Positions 20,401 to 31,200 of a stretch of 64,000 bases of DNA are shown here, piece by piece. Source of the DNA: Stomorhina lunata (Eukaryota > Arthropoda > Insecta > Diptera > Rhiniidae); the NCBI GenBank assembly GCA_933228675.1, contig OW121743.1, positions 79,355,995-79,419,994 on the forward strand. Reading direction: 5' to 3'. Made by a program: the position numbers and the translations under genes. Position 1 is the stretch's first letter. The number at the start of each line of letters is the position of its first letter. The notes beneath the pieces were generated by a model, which did no database searches, was not told the DNA's origin, and saw nothing but the letters and a program-made list of their open reading frames with translations.

Positions 20401-22545
20401 TTCATAGCAAAATTTTTGATAAAAATACTTTTCTTTAGAAAAAAATTTTCGATACAAATATTTTTCTATAGAAAAATTTTCGATAGAAATATTTTTCTAT
20501 AGAAAAATGTTCTATACACAAATTTTTGTAAAAAAAAAAATTTCTATAGAAAAATGTTTGATACTTTTTTTTTGTAGAAAAAGTTTTTTTTTTATAGAAA
20601 AAGTTTTGAAAAATTTCCTTTGGAAATATTTCGATAAAAATTTTTTTCTAAAGAAAAATTTTCGATAGAAAAATTTTCTATGGAAAATTTTTCGATAGAA
20701 ATGTTTTCTATAAAAAAATTTTGGATAAAAAATTTTGTTTATACAAATTTTCTTTATACAAATTTTTGATAAAAAAAATGTTTATAAAAAAATTTTGATA
20801 AAAAATGTTCTATAGTAAAATTTTGATAAAAAATTTTCTATAGAAAAATTTTTGATAAAAAAATTCTAATAGAAAAAATTTTTGATCAAAAAATTTTCTA
20901 TAGAAAAATTGTTCGATAAAAAAATTTTCGATAGAAATATTATGCTATACAAAAATTTTCGATAGAAATAATTTCTTATTGAAAAATTTTCAATAGAAAT
21001 ATTTTTCTATAGAAAAATTTTCTATAAAAATATTTTTGTATAGAAAATTTTCCACATATATATAATATTTCTATAAAAAAAATTTTATTAAAAAATGTTT
21101 CTATTAAAAATTTTTGAAAAAAGTTTTCTATAGAAAAATTTTCGATAAAAAAATTTTCTTTATAAAAATTTTTGATAAAAACATTTTTTATAGAAAAATT
21201 TTTGATAAAAAAATGTTCTATAGAAAAATTTTTGATAAAAAAATTTTCTCCATAAAAATTTTTGATAAAAAAATTTTTTCAGAAAAAATTTTGATAAAAA
21301 AATATTCTATAGAAAAATTTTGGTAAAAAATTTTCTATAGAAAAGTTTGTGATAAAAAAATTCTTATAGAAACATTTTTGATCAAAAAATTTTTCGATAA
21401 AAATATTTTTTTAAAGAAAAATTTTCGATAGAAATATTTTTCTATAGAAAAAAGTTCTACACAAAAATTTTTGATAAAAAAAAAATTTTCTTATGAAAAA
21501 TGTTTTATACATTTTTTTTTTATAGAAAAATTTTTGATAAAAAAATTTTCTTTAGAAAGACTTCGATATATTTTTCTAAAGCAAAATTTTTAAAAGAAAT
21601 ATTTTGTTATACGAAAATTTTCGATAGAAATTTTTTTTTAGAAAAATATTCAATAGAAATATTTTTCTATAGAAAAATTTTTTGATAAAATAATTTTCTT
21701 AAAAAAAATTTTTGATAAAAAAATTTTCTTTACAAAAATTTTTTGCTAGAAAAATTTTTGATAAAAAAGTTTTCTATAGAAAAATTTTTGATAAAAAAGT
21801 TTTCTATCGAAAAATTTTTGATAAAAAAGTTTTCTATAGAAAAATTTTTGATAAAAAAGTTTTCTATAGAAACATTTTTGATAAAAAAGTTTTCTATAGA
21901 AAAATTTTTGATAAAAAAGTTTTCTATAGAAAAAAAAAAAAGTTTTCTATAGAAAAATTTTTGATAAAAGAATTTTCTGTAGAAAAATTTTTGATAAAAG
22001 AAATTTTATAGAAAAATTTTTGCTAAAAAAATTGCCTATAGCAAAACTTTTGATAAAAAAAATTGCCTATAGAAAAACTTTTGATAAACAAATTTTGTAT
22101 AGAAAAATGTTTGATACAAAAATTTTCTAAAGAAAAATTTTTGATAAAAAACTTGCCTATAGAAAAAAATTTGATAAAAAAAAATGTTTCTGTAGAAAAA
22201 TTTGTGATAAAAATGTTTCTACAGAAACATTTTTAATAAAATTTTCTATAGGAAACTTTTTCATAATAAAATTTTCTATAGAAAAATTGTTAATAAAATT
22301 TTCTATAGAAAAATTTTTAATAAAATTTTCTATAGAAATATAATAAAATTTTCTATAGAAATATAATAAAATTTTCTATAGAAATATAATACAATTTTCT
22401 ATAGAAAACTTTTCCATAATAAAATTTTCTATAGAAAAATTTTTAAAGAAATTTTCTATAGAAAAATTTTTAATAAAATTTTCTATAGAAAAATTTGTGA
22501 TAGTAAAATTTTGTATAGAAAAATTTTTGATATTTAGAAAAAAAA
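20401..22545. repeat. Type C AT-rich tandem array (30-bp monomer), forward
   Basis: 30-bp monomer with halves TTTTCTATAGAAAAA and TTTTTGATAAAAAAA. It is nearly perfect at 21755-21935, where every 60 bases hold two copies. The 5' part (20401-21060) is a diverged variant with CGATAGAAATATT. The last 300 bp lose the GATAAAA half. Because 30 bp is ten codons, the array throws up spurious decapeptide-repeat frames. Confidence 0.95.
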
Positions 22546-22880
22546 AAAAAATAGAACAGCCTAAACTCTTTACAGTTTTTCTGTCGTTTGTCTCAAATAG
22601 AAACAAACATTTTGCACAGTTCGACAGGCACGACGAACTTCGTAAAAAAAATGTATTGAACGACAAAGGCGAGTAAATCCACCTGACTCAAAGATCTCGC
22701 ATAACGAATCATTTTTTTTATTTGGTTTTTACGCCAGAATCTGAGCGCTGTGTACGCTTAAGCAATTAAATTTAATATGTAGTGACATATAACTTTGGTT
22801 CCACTTAAGAAAAGAACGATCAGTGCTTCTGTGATGTTCTCAAAATATTTCAGAAAAGTCATATCACCTATCTTTGATTT
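22546..22880. other. Junction region right of the type C array
   Basis: Unique sequence, somewhat richer in G/C (22555-22760). No ORF beyond chance and no match to the boundary module seen beside other type C arrays. Confidence 0.4.
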
Positions 22881-23560
22881 GTGGATAAATTTGCAAATGT
22901 ATGCAGATGTTTTTTTATTTTACAATAAAAAAGAGACTTTAGCCTTAAACTTAATGTAAATTAAGTCTTCAGCGTTTTTATTGAAAAAAGTTATATACAT
23001 ACAAATTCATAAGATATACATTTTTTGGTAAACTTAAAAATATAAATATTATATAAATATTTATAAGAAAATTTTTTAATTTTTCATAATTTTTATTTAC
23101 TAAAAATTATTTTGATTTTTAGATAGATTTGCAAATATATGCAGTTGATTTTTTTATTATTGTAAAACTAATATTTAAGCCTTTAATTTTGCTAAAATTA
23201 AGGTTTAATGTTTTTAATAAAAAAAGTTATATAAATATTTATAAGAAAATTTTGTTTTTTTATAATTTTTATTAACAAATAAGGATTTCCTTTTTTTAAT
23301 TTTAAGCCAAAGAACTCCGGTTGTTTTTGAATTTTTAAAATATATCCAAAAATTTTTACATATGATGTCATGTCATTCTTTATTGAATTTTGGCTAAATA
23401 TGCAAATATTTGCAGTTGATTTACACATTTTTGCAAAGCTAATACTTTACACTTTAATTTGGTATAATTTTAGTGTTAAATGTTTTCATTAAAAAAAGTT
23501 ATATAAATATTTATAAGGAATTTTGGTTATTTTTTCATAATTTGTATTAAAAAACGAATA
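22881..23560. repeat. Dispersed ~240-270-bp repeat, three tandem copies
   Basis: Each copy holds a GCAAAT(A/G)TATGCAG motif (near 22893, 23130 and 23400), then AGACTTTAGCCTT-type and AAAAAAGTTATATAAATATT blocks. Further copies lie inside the large intron of the plus-strand DUF1091-like gene (about 24600-24715), at 26140-26990, at 28070-28440 and, reversed, at 44680-45020. No coding capacity. Confidence 0.7.
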
Positions 23561-24160
23561 ACACTTTAATTTGTTTAAGCCACAGAATAATCAATGCTCT
23601 TCTCAAGATATATCTGTTATTAAGTCATGTCTTGAGGCCCTATGCTCCACTGGTAGTCAAGGATAACAGAAGAAGAAGAAGTCATGTCGCTCTCTATTGA
23701 TTGTAGACTTAATATTCAAATATTCTAACGAATTTGTCTTTTCAAGTTATCAGAATTCTATCTCATGATCATCAGGTGTTAATCACCGTAAAATTTTTGA
23801 TAAAATTTCGAATTTTCTAGTAATTTGTAAAATTTTTGTACATCAATTGTTTATTAGAAATAGAACAACAGAATAAACTTAAATGTTATTAAATAATTAA
23901 TTAGTTATAATTACATTAAGTATTTGTGTTTAAAACATCACATTTTTTATAAAAATTGGAGCTTTAGAGTTTTAGAATTATATTCAAACATTATTTGATC
24001 AATATAAATAAAACATGTATTAATTCATTGAAACATGAAAATTGCATGAGTTAATCTGAATTCAAGGCCTCTAATCTAAATTAGGGGTACCGAAAAAATT
24101 ACATATAATTAAAAATTTTAATTAATTGGCTTTTTATTGTTTAGATAAAACTAAACTTTA
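23561..24160. other. Upstream region of the plus-strand DUF1091-like gene
   Basis: AT-rich. A GGCCCTATGCTCCACTGGTA stretch at 23635 with (GAA)n following may be a small repeat fragment. No gene seen. Confidence 0.4.
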
Positions 24161-24163
24161 AAT

Positions 24164-24171
24164 TATAAATA
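24164..24171 (+). promoter_or_regulatory. TATA box candidate of the plus-strand DUF1091-like gene
   Basis: TATAAATA lies 73 nt before the ATG at 24237, which would place transcription start near 24194 and give a 5'-UTR of about 40 nt. No Inr consensus stands out at that point. Confidence 0.4.
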
Positions 24172-24236
24172 GTTGTGGTTTTTAAAATTTTAGAAACAAT
24201 AAAAGCTAGACTTTAAAGGCTAACCTTGAAATTAAA

Positions 24237-26045
24237 ATGGAGTTGGCAACTAAAGCAACAATTTTGAATATATTGACTTTAATTTGGTGCTCGGTATTTA
24301 CTGAAGGTACCAACGGAATGATGAGCCAGGTACTAAAAATTGCATTTCAATAATTAAGTGTTAAATTTTCTTTGTATTTTATAACTTTGCAGAAAACCTG
24401 GAGCTATGAACTAAAAACTATAGTTGCAAAAACATCAGACCCGGAAAAGGTTAAACTAGATTTAGAAGTCGAGCGCATTTCCCGTGGAGTCTACGCTATA
24501 TCCGGTACAATCTTGCTTAGTCTTGATATCGTTGAGGATGATTCAAATAAGGTTAGTTTTCCATTATTTGGTTATGTGTCTTTAACAATACTTATCGACA
24601 ATTTGGACAAATTTGCAAAAATATGCGGCTTATTTATTAATTTTTCTAAAATTAATATCTTAGCCTTAAATTTGAGATAATTTTGGTTTTAAAACTTTTT
24701 TATTGCAAGTGGTGATGTACATTTTGAAATACAATTTCTAATCAAATTGGTCGATAGATTTTTTCACGTTAAAAAATTTGAACTTCTATAAAAGGCCCAT
24801 GTATGGAAAAGGTAAAAGTATATCAAAATTTTCTGAAAAGTTCGTATGCCGAAAAATGTTAACACAGATACGAGTATACATATCTCTTAGCAATAAAATA
24901 TTTAAAAAAACAAGTAAGAATGTGTTATAGTCGGTCAAGCCCGACCATACAATACCCTTCACCACTAAGGTAAGGTGTTCTTTTTCGTGTATTAAACAAA
25001 TATTTGCCAAATTTTGCATCATACAAACATTTTTTCAAAACTTGTATATTTAAGCTGTTTCCGTCATTTGGACTTATATGGGAGCTAGGGTCAAATGTGA
25101 ACCTATTATATCGAAATTTGGCAAATTTTTTACAAAAATTATGTGTGCAAAAAATCAGCTCAAAATTTTCCTTATCTTCCGATTTACGAGCGTTAGTGAT
25201 TTTTGTCTAATTTTGACAGAAGAGTTTGTATGGGAGCTATAGTCAAATATGGACCGATTTCAACGGAATTTGGTACAGTGATTTTGGTTGACATAAGCAG
25301 CATTTGTTTTAAATTTCATGAAAAAATGTTTGTGGCCAAAATATCAATTCCGGGAAGTGGGATCTATGGGAGGTACCATAAATAATGAACCGATTTTGAC
25401 GAAGTTCAATACCCATGGTCCACTATCAAAAAAATGATCTGTACCTGTACTTTTACAAGGGGGTCCAGCCAAACGTCCAGCCAGACGGACGGACGGACTG
25501 TCACTGCTAAATCGACTCAGAAAGTGACTCTAAGCCTATTGGTATACAAAAAGGTGGGTCTTAGACAAATATTTATATGCGTTAAATACATCAGCAAGAG
25601 TATAAATATAGTCCTAGTTTTAGCTTAGTTGAGTAGGGTGACATAGGGTCGGACTTAACCAACAATATCTTACTTGCTTTATACACAATTTTTTATATTA
25701 ATCTTTTTTCAGATCGCCGCCAAATCTTTTCGTAGTGCCCAAGGTGATGATGACTTTAAAGTTTTGCCCTTTCAAATGGCGACCACGCATTTTTTTAAAG
25801 TTTTGAATACCCACTATAAAGACGTGCTAATGGATACCCTTAAGGAATGTTCAGATATGCCAGTTTTTGAGGATAAATTTGAGCCACCCTTGGAAAAGAA
25901 AGCTTATACACTCGATGCCTGTCAATTTTCTCAGGACGGTCTGCCAAATCATTTACAGGAGGGTTTATATAAGCTATTAATTATTGGCTCCGGCGATGTT
26001 GACTGGGAAGTGGAGGTAATCGCTGAGGTCACATCAGACATGTAG
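24237..26045 (+). CDS. Secreted DUF1091-like protein, three exons (194 aa), intron-expanded paralogue
   Basis: Exons 24237-24329, 24393-24551 and 25713-26045 (31 + 53 + 110 codons), all phase 0, with junctions CAG|GTACTA, TTGCAG|AAA, AAG|GTTAGT and TTTTTTCAG|ATC. A signal peptide spans about residues 1-24 (core ATILNILTLIWCSVFTEG). Exon 2 has VERISRGVYAISG. Exon 3 has AKSFRSAQGD, HYKDVLMDTLKEC, PPLEKKAYTLDACQFSQDGL and WEVEVIAEV. Exon 3 has the same length as in the minus-strand paralogue at 18911-19587. Intron 1 is 63 bp; intron 2 is 1161 bp because it holds a ~240-bp dispersed-repeat copy and a DINE-like element. The frame is intact, so the gene is probably functional. The whole gene lies between the arms of a large inverted repeat. 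No canonical AATAAA is seen soon after the stop. Confidence 0.85.
24905..25640 (+). mobile_element. DINE-like element, near full length, in an intron
   Basis: Starts AAACAAGTAAGAATGTG, then GTCGGTCAAGCCCGACCATA and ATACCCTTCACC. The middle has several ATGGGAGCTA..GTCAAAT...CCGATT sub-repeats. Then come a GACGGACGGACTG core and AAAAGGTGGGTCTTAGA. About 730 bp, without coding capacity. It is the most complete copy here and sits in intron 2 of the plus-strand DUF1091-like gene, in sense orientation. Confidence 0.75.
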
Positions 26046-26139
26046 ACATGTATAGAGGAATATATTATAATTTTGACTTGAAAAGTTTTGTTTTTTTTTA
26101 TTTAATTTGTTTAATAACAAGTTGAATTAATCGCTTTTT

Positions 26140-26990
26140 CTTGATTTTTGGCTAAATATGCAAATATAGGCACATGATTTACAAACTATTTTAAGCTTAG
26201 GACTTTAGCCCTTTATTAGAGAAGAAATTGGTTTCGAAAGTTTTTGTTGGATAAAAGTTGTGTAAATTTTTATAAGAAATTTTGTTTCAATTTTCATATT
26301 TTTGTCTTAAATAAAGAAGAATTCCTCATTATGTCTAATATTGAAACCGGTTTAGGTCTTTTATTTAATTATTTTTTTTTTAAATATTATGTCATATCAT
26401 CCTTTAATGATTTTAGGCTAAATTTGCAAAAATATGCAGATGATTTATAAACATTTCAAAAGCTAAGACCTTAGCCTTCAATTTGAGATAAATTTGGTTT
26501 TAAAAATTAAAAAAAAAATCATGCAAAAAAGTTGTTGCATGCAAATATATGGAAATGATTTATATACTATTTTAAAGCCAGGCTAAATATGCAAATATAG
26601 GCACATGATTCATAAACTATTTTAAACTTAGGACTTTAGCCCTTAATTAGAGATGGAATTGGTTTTGAAAGTTTTTGTTGGATAAAAGTTGTGTAAATTT
26701 TTATAAGAAATTTTGTTTAATTTTTCATATTTTTGAAACCGGTTTAGGTCTTTTATTTAATTATTTGTAATATTATAATTTAATCCTTTAATGATTGTAG
26801 GCTAAATTTGCAAAACTATGCAGATGATTTATAAACATTTCAATAGCTTGGACCTTAGCCTTCAATTTGAGATAAAATTGGTTTTAAAACTTAAAAAAAA
26901 TCATGCAAAAAACCGGTTACATGCAAATATATGCAAATGATTGATATACTAATTTAAAGTCAGGACTTCGTTATTTAATTTGAAAATAAT
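26140..26990. repeat. Dispersed ~250-bp repeat, about four copies
   Basis: Same family as 22881-23560. GGCTAAAT(A/T)TGCAAA begins copies near 26150, 26410, 26580 and 26800, and GGTTTTGAAAGTTTTTGTTG is a shared landmark. The array begins about 100 bp after the stop codon of the plus-strand DUF1091-like gene. Confidence 0.7.
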
Positions 26991-27082
26991 TATCTCTCGT
27001 ACTAAATCATACAAAAACTATTTAACCAAAACAAAACGGGTCGGCGCAAAGAGAACAGAACAAAACAAAAAAAAAAAATTGG

Positions 27083-27160
27083 CAGGGTTGCCGTTTTTCA
27101 TACTTTTAATTAAAATAGGTATTTTTTTCTCAATGTGTAGTTATTAAAGAAAAGTTTTAA
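27083..27160 (+). mobile_element. Array-boundary module (CAGRGTTGCCG), copy 1
   Basis: CAGGGTTGCCGTTTTTCATA, then AAAATAGGTATTTTT and CAATGTGTAGTT, leading straight into a reverse-oriented type C array. The same order of blocks borders arrays at 36876-36960 and, inverted, at 47875-47950. It looks like a transposon terminus. Confidence 0.7.
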
Positions 27161-27660
27161 AAAGAAAAAGTTTTCTACTCCATTTTTTTATATTTTTATT
27201 AAACATTTTTTTATAGAAAATTAAAAAAAAAGAAAAATTTTCTATATTTTTTTTATCAAAAATTTTTCCATAGAAAATTTTTTTATCAAAAATATTTCTA
27301 TAGAAAATTTTTTTATTAAAAATTTTTCTATACAAAATTTTTTTATCAAAAATTTTTCTATAGAAATTTTTTTTTCAAAAATTTTTTTATAGAATAGAAA
27401 AATTTTTGTTAGAAAAATGTTTGTTAAAAAATTTTACATAGACAAATTTTTGATACGAAAATTTTTCTATAGAAAATTTTTTGTATCAAAAATTTGTCTA
27501 TAGAAAATTTTTTTATTAAAAATTTTTCTATAGAAGATTTGAACATTTTTTGATATAAAAATATTTTTATCGAAAAATTTTCTATAAAATATAATTTTTA
27601 TTGAATAATTTTCCAAAGAAAAATATTTTTATTCAAAATTTTTCTAGAAAAGAATTCTTG
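27161..27660. repeat. Type C array, reverse orientation
   Basis: Monomers read TTTTTTATCAAAAATTTTTCTATAGAAAA, the reverse complement of the array at 20401-22545, with a short forward patch at 27385-27455. About 16 copies, several degenerate. Confidence 0.9.
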
Positions 27661-27985
27661 GATCGAAAATATCTTAAAAATATAAAAATCTAAAATTGTT
27701 TAATATTAGAATTTATGTTTTTAAAAATATTCCCAATATTTACAAAAATATTCCCAATGTTTACAAAGATAATAGTGTCGTGGCAACAATGTTTGAGATT
27801 TTATTTCTTTGTTCTCTCGAACCATGTATTTTGTTGCTATAAATTTGATATTGATTTGTTTCTGGCCAATGTTGTTTTGTCTTTTCCAACTGAATGATTT
27901 TAATGTTCACGAGTTTTATTGATGATCGTGGTGTTTACGAACATTACAAAAATTCATCGGCTACTGGTGGTATGGGCTGCCTACT
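27661..27985. repeat. Right unique arm of the large inverted repeat
   Basis: Reverse complement of 20061-20400, ending at GGTATGGGCTGCCTACTCCT. It differs by small indels, such as an extra ATATTCCCAATATTTACAAA-type duplication, so the pair has aged. About 4.6 kb, including the plus-strand DUF1091-like gene, separates the two array-bearing arms. Confidence 0.85.
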
Positions 27986-28064
27986 CCTGCCTAAGAATCA
28001 TGCAAATTAAATTTCTAAGATAAAATTGAATTATAAAAATTAAATCAAATATGTCTGAATTGTG

Positions 28065-28445
28065 TCATTTTATTCATTACTGATATCAGGCTAAATGTGC
28101 AAATATTTTCAGATGATTTATGTTTTATTTTAAAACCACGACTTTTATAATTTATTAAAAAATAATTTTGTCTAGTAGCTTTTGTTGCAAAAGAGTTGTA
28201 GCCACTTTTTTATTTCAAAAAATATGAAAAATTTTAAAAATAAATTTGAAGATTTTCTAAAAAAATTAAATTTGACTGAATAAAGTCATGTCACCCTTTA
28301 TTGAATTTCTCCTAAATATGCAAATATATGCAGATAAATTATATACCATTTTAAAGCTTAGACTATATTATTTAATTGAAAATTAATTTTGGCTTGTACT
28401 ATTTCATTTAAAAAAGTTCTAGCCTTAAAAAACCCAGTTTGTCCC
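28065..28445. repeat. Dispersed ~250-bp repeat, two copies
   Basis: Copies begin near 28088 and 28310 with AGGCTAAATGTGCAAATATT and CCTAAATATGCAAATATATG. Same family as 22881-23560 and 26140-26990. Confidence 0.65.
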
Positions 28446-29437
28446 TTAAGACTAATGAAAAACTTTAAAATTCAATTTCTAAGAAAAATTAAAATTCTGA
28501 AAAAACAAAATTTTTAGAATTTAAATGACAGTTAAAGAAAATTACAAAACTTACTATAAAAAATAAAATAAACAAAAAACAAAAAAAGACAAACTACAAC
28601 AACATCCTTCAGCAATAAAAAGCAATCAAAACAACAGCAGCAGCATCAGTATCAACGGCAACAGCAACTAGACAAAGTGTCTGACAGCTGGCAAACAAAC
28701 AACAGCCTAACTAACATTTGTTAAACAAAGATTTCCTCAACAATAAAAAGAAAAACAACAAAATACAAGATAAAACTCAAACAAATGCCATTTCAAAATC
28801 ATGAAATAAAAGCGACAGTCTCAACAAAAATCTACGAACGAAAGTTTTGAAATTATCATTAAGATAAAAAAATTTCTAACAACAAAGTAAATGATATTTA
28901 CAAGAATATTAGAGACAAGAAAACTTATGTACCGAAATACTTTCGACTATTCCACAAGATATTGTAGTAGCTGTCTCTGTCTTCAACACAGCTGTCATTC
29001 TAATACTATAAAAAAATAAGAAAACTTCGTTTGAAATTTTCACTAAACATTTAAGAAGAAGAATTTCTTTCATTTGGAAAAATCGTAAAAAAAGAAAATT
29101 GCCAACAAAATTTTTAAACTGTTTTTGTAAAAAATGAAGAAAAGTTTAGCTGAAAGATTTAATTAATTTAATTTAACAACAACGTGCTTTGCTAAATTTG
29201 GCAAAACTTTATTTTTTCGGTAGAGGTTAACAGACAAATTTGATTTGAAATTTTTTTTTTTTAAATAAAATCGTATAAGAAAGTAGAACTATATGATACC
29301 CTACGCCTAAAAGTTGTACCCCAATGAGATGTATAAGTATACACATTTTTAGAAATTAAAACTGACACAAAATAAAGCTATTTTCGTCAATCTTATTCTT
29401 AAATCTTAAACGAGCAATAATTGTATGTATATATATA
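28446..29437. other. Spacer with CAA/CAG-rich tract
   Basis: 28560-28830 is A/C-rich with CAACAGCAGCAGCATCAG and further CAA/CAG triplets. It reads as a short Gln-rich frame but lacks a good start and hits stops, so it resembles a fly 5'-UTR or regulatory DNA. 28840-29430 is AT-rich with nothing recognised. Confidence 0.4.
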
Positions 29438-29681
29438 CCCAGCAAAACTTTTCATTACCAAATAATGGGTTAAACAGCTAAACTATTGAACACGAACTAC
29501 TTACTCATTCACTGTTTCAGTCATTACATTAACATGGGGATGTCATTGGAGGCAAGTACTTACCAATTGCAGAAAAGTAATGACTTGGGTAAGCAATTTA
29601 ATAACAACAACAACAACTTATTTTGTTGTTGTTTTATTTGAAAAAATATATTTTTAAACGAATTACAACTTTTTTTTTTAT

Positions 29682-29752
29682 TGATACATGGGGGCTCGAA
29701 CACAGACCCCTATGTCTGCTAGGCGGAGACTCTTCCACTGAGCTACTTCATA
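29682..29752 (-). other. Decayed tRNA-like sequence inside a TIR element
   Basis: The minus strand has an A-box-like TAGCTCAGTGGAAGAGT and, 34 nt later, a B-box-like GTGTTCGAGCCCC, as in a tRNA gene or a tRNA-derived SINE head. The T-stem does not pair well, and the anticodon loop lacks U33 when a 7-nt loop is imposed. I therefore call it a relic, not a tRNA gene. Confidence 0.4.
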
Positions 29753-30432
29753 TGTTGAAAACTTAGAAGCTTATGATTAATATATACAATTTTTATTTTT
29801 AGATCCAAAATCATGTGACAATAACTTTGTTTTTCCCTGCTTTTTTTGCTTTGTTGTAATTTTTGGAAACATTTCTATACGATTTTTTGTAAATGTTTAA
29901 TGCATTTAATAAACAAAAAAGAAGTTTTTTTAATTGTTTTAAAACTTAAACGATTTAATTCTTCCCTTTTGTATACGTTTTTATATAATATTGGCTCTTA
30001 CTTACTTAAATGACCTAAAGATACAACCTATTTTCTTCGATCTTGTGCGAATATTCTTCAATTTTGTAGACCAAGTTGTGAAAAATTTTCCTCTACTTGG
30101 TCTTTCCATCCCATTTTTTATCGTTCTTATTGAACAACTCGCGGTACATGTTAGCTCACTACGTAACGTAGTTCTTTGACTGATGTCACTAGGAGGTCAG
30201 TATCCACAGTTGAAATAAAGGATAACCAAGATAAGTCTATGCTTACTAAGTTAAGACCAAGCAAAACCGTTGCTTGGTATCCAAGCCTATATAGTCAAAA
30301 TTTACTCATGATAGTATTTTTTCATTACCGTGAGTTAGTTTTCCAAAATTTTTTTTACAGAAGGTAATATTTATGTTTTTAAAATTCAAAAATAATTTTA
30401 AAAAACATTTTTAATAAAAAAAAAAATTTTAA

Positions 30433-30480
30433 AAAAATGTTGCTCTTGGTGGGATTTGAACCCGGGCCATTTAGTTCAAC
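30433..30480 (-). other. tRNA 3'-half-like sequence with B box
   Basis: The minus strand reads GCCCGGGTTCAAATCCCACC, a good B box with T-arm pairing, followed by a run of T. No A box is found upstream. It lies near the right end of the TIR element 29438-30602. Confidence 0.35.
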
Positions 30481-30603
30481 TTACCATTTTAATTACAAAT
30501 AAGTAGTTATGTAATAACTTATTAGTTATTCGGAGGGTATGTTGTAGTCATTACAAGGTAACCAGTTACCAGAGTACTTGCCGTTACCAAAGTTTTGCTG
30601 GGT

Positions 30604-31200
30604 ATATCTATATATATATATAGAATGACTATCTCGAAAACGGCTCTAACGATTTTGATAAAATTTGGACAGTGGGTATCTTTTTGGATGTATAGGTCGA
30701 AGAAGAAGATACTTTTGGAACCTTTGTCTGTAAGAGGGTAAAAACGGGTAAAAAGGGGAAAAAATCGAAAACTCTATATCTCCTAAAGTAATAGGTATGG
30801 AAACAAAATTAAAATTACGTTTTAAACAGCTATGAAAATAAGCGGACAGGTGTTTGGTTCGATAGGGGGTAAAAAAGGGTGAAATAGTTTTTTTGGTACC
30901 TTTTTAACCCACTCTTATATTTTAAACTAAAAAATATAGAAAGAAACTTTGTACTGCAATCAATAGATGTGAAAGAAACATAAAACACGTATTTGGTACT
31001 TTTTTGGTTTTGGGGCCAAAATGGGTAAAAAAGGGATAAAATGATAACATCTCAAAAAGTAATATGGATAGGAACATTATGTTAACTGCGTTTTAATAAA
31101 ATGTACCGAATTCGATTGGTACCAAAGAAGTACCAAATATGCATATGGAACTCTTTGAAATTAGGGGATAAAAAGAGGAAAAATTAGTAATGTTATACCT
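30604..31200 (+). mobile_element. Truncated GTACC-module element (family of 54335-59060)
   Basis: Begins ATCTATATATATATATAG, then CTCGAAAACGGCTCTAACGA. It contains GGTAAAAAAGGG / GGTACTTTTTGG blocks and GAGATATA-like words that are the reverse complement of the modules at 54335-59060. It breaks off near 31195, where another repeat begins. Confidence 0.6.

Larger units (their letters stand above)
29438..30602. mobile_element. TIR element with CCCAGCAAAACTTT ends and internal tRNA-like sequences
   Basis: 1165 bp from CCCAGCAAAACTTTTCATTA to the inverted partner AAAGTTTTGCTGGG. Subterminal ATTACCAA/GGTAAC words are also inverted. It is flanked by TATATATA on both sides, consistent with insertion into the (TA)n start of the element beginning at 30604. 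Two tRNA-like segments lie inside (29682-29752 and 30433-30480). No transposase frame is seen. A solo end occurs near 8990. Confidence 0.7.

Noticed and set aside
21114..22011. Frames of 60-100 aa such as KKFSIEKFLIKKFSIEKFLI repeats
   Set aside because: 30-bp monomers equal ten codons and lack stops in some frames, so both strands give long decapeptide-repeat frames. No start context, domain or composition suggests a protein.
29682..29752. Functional tRNA gene
   Set aside because: A and B boxes are present, but T-stem pairing fails and the anticodon loop lacks U33; kept only as a tRNA-like relic.
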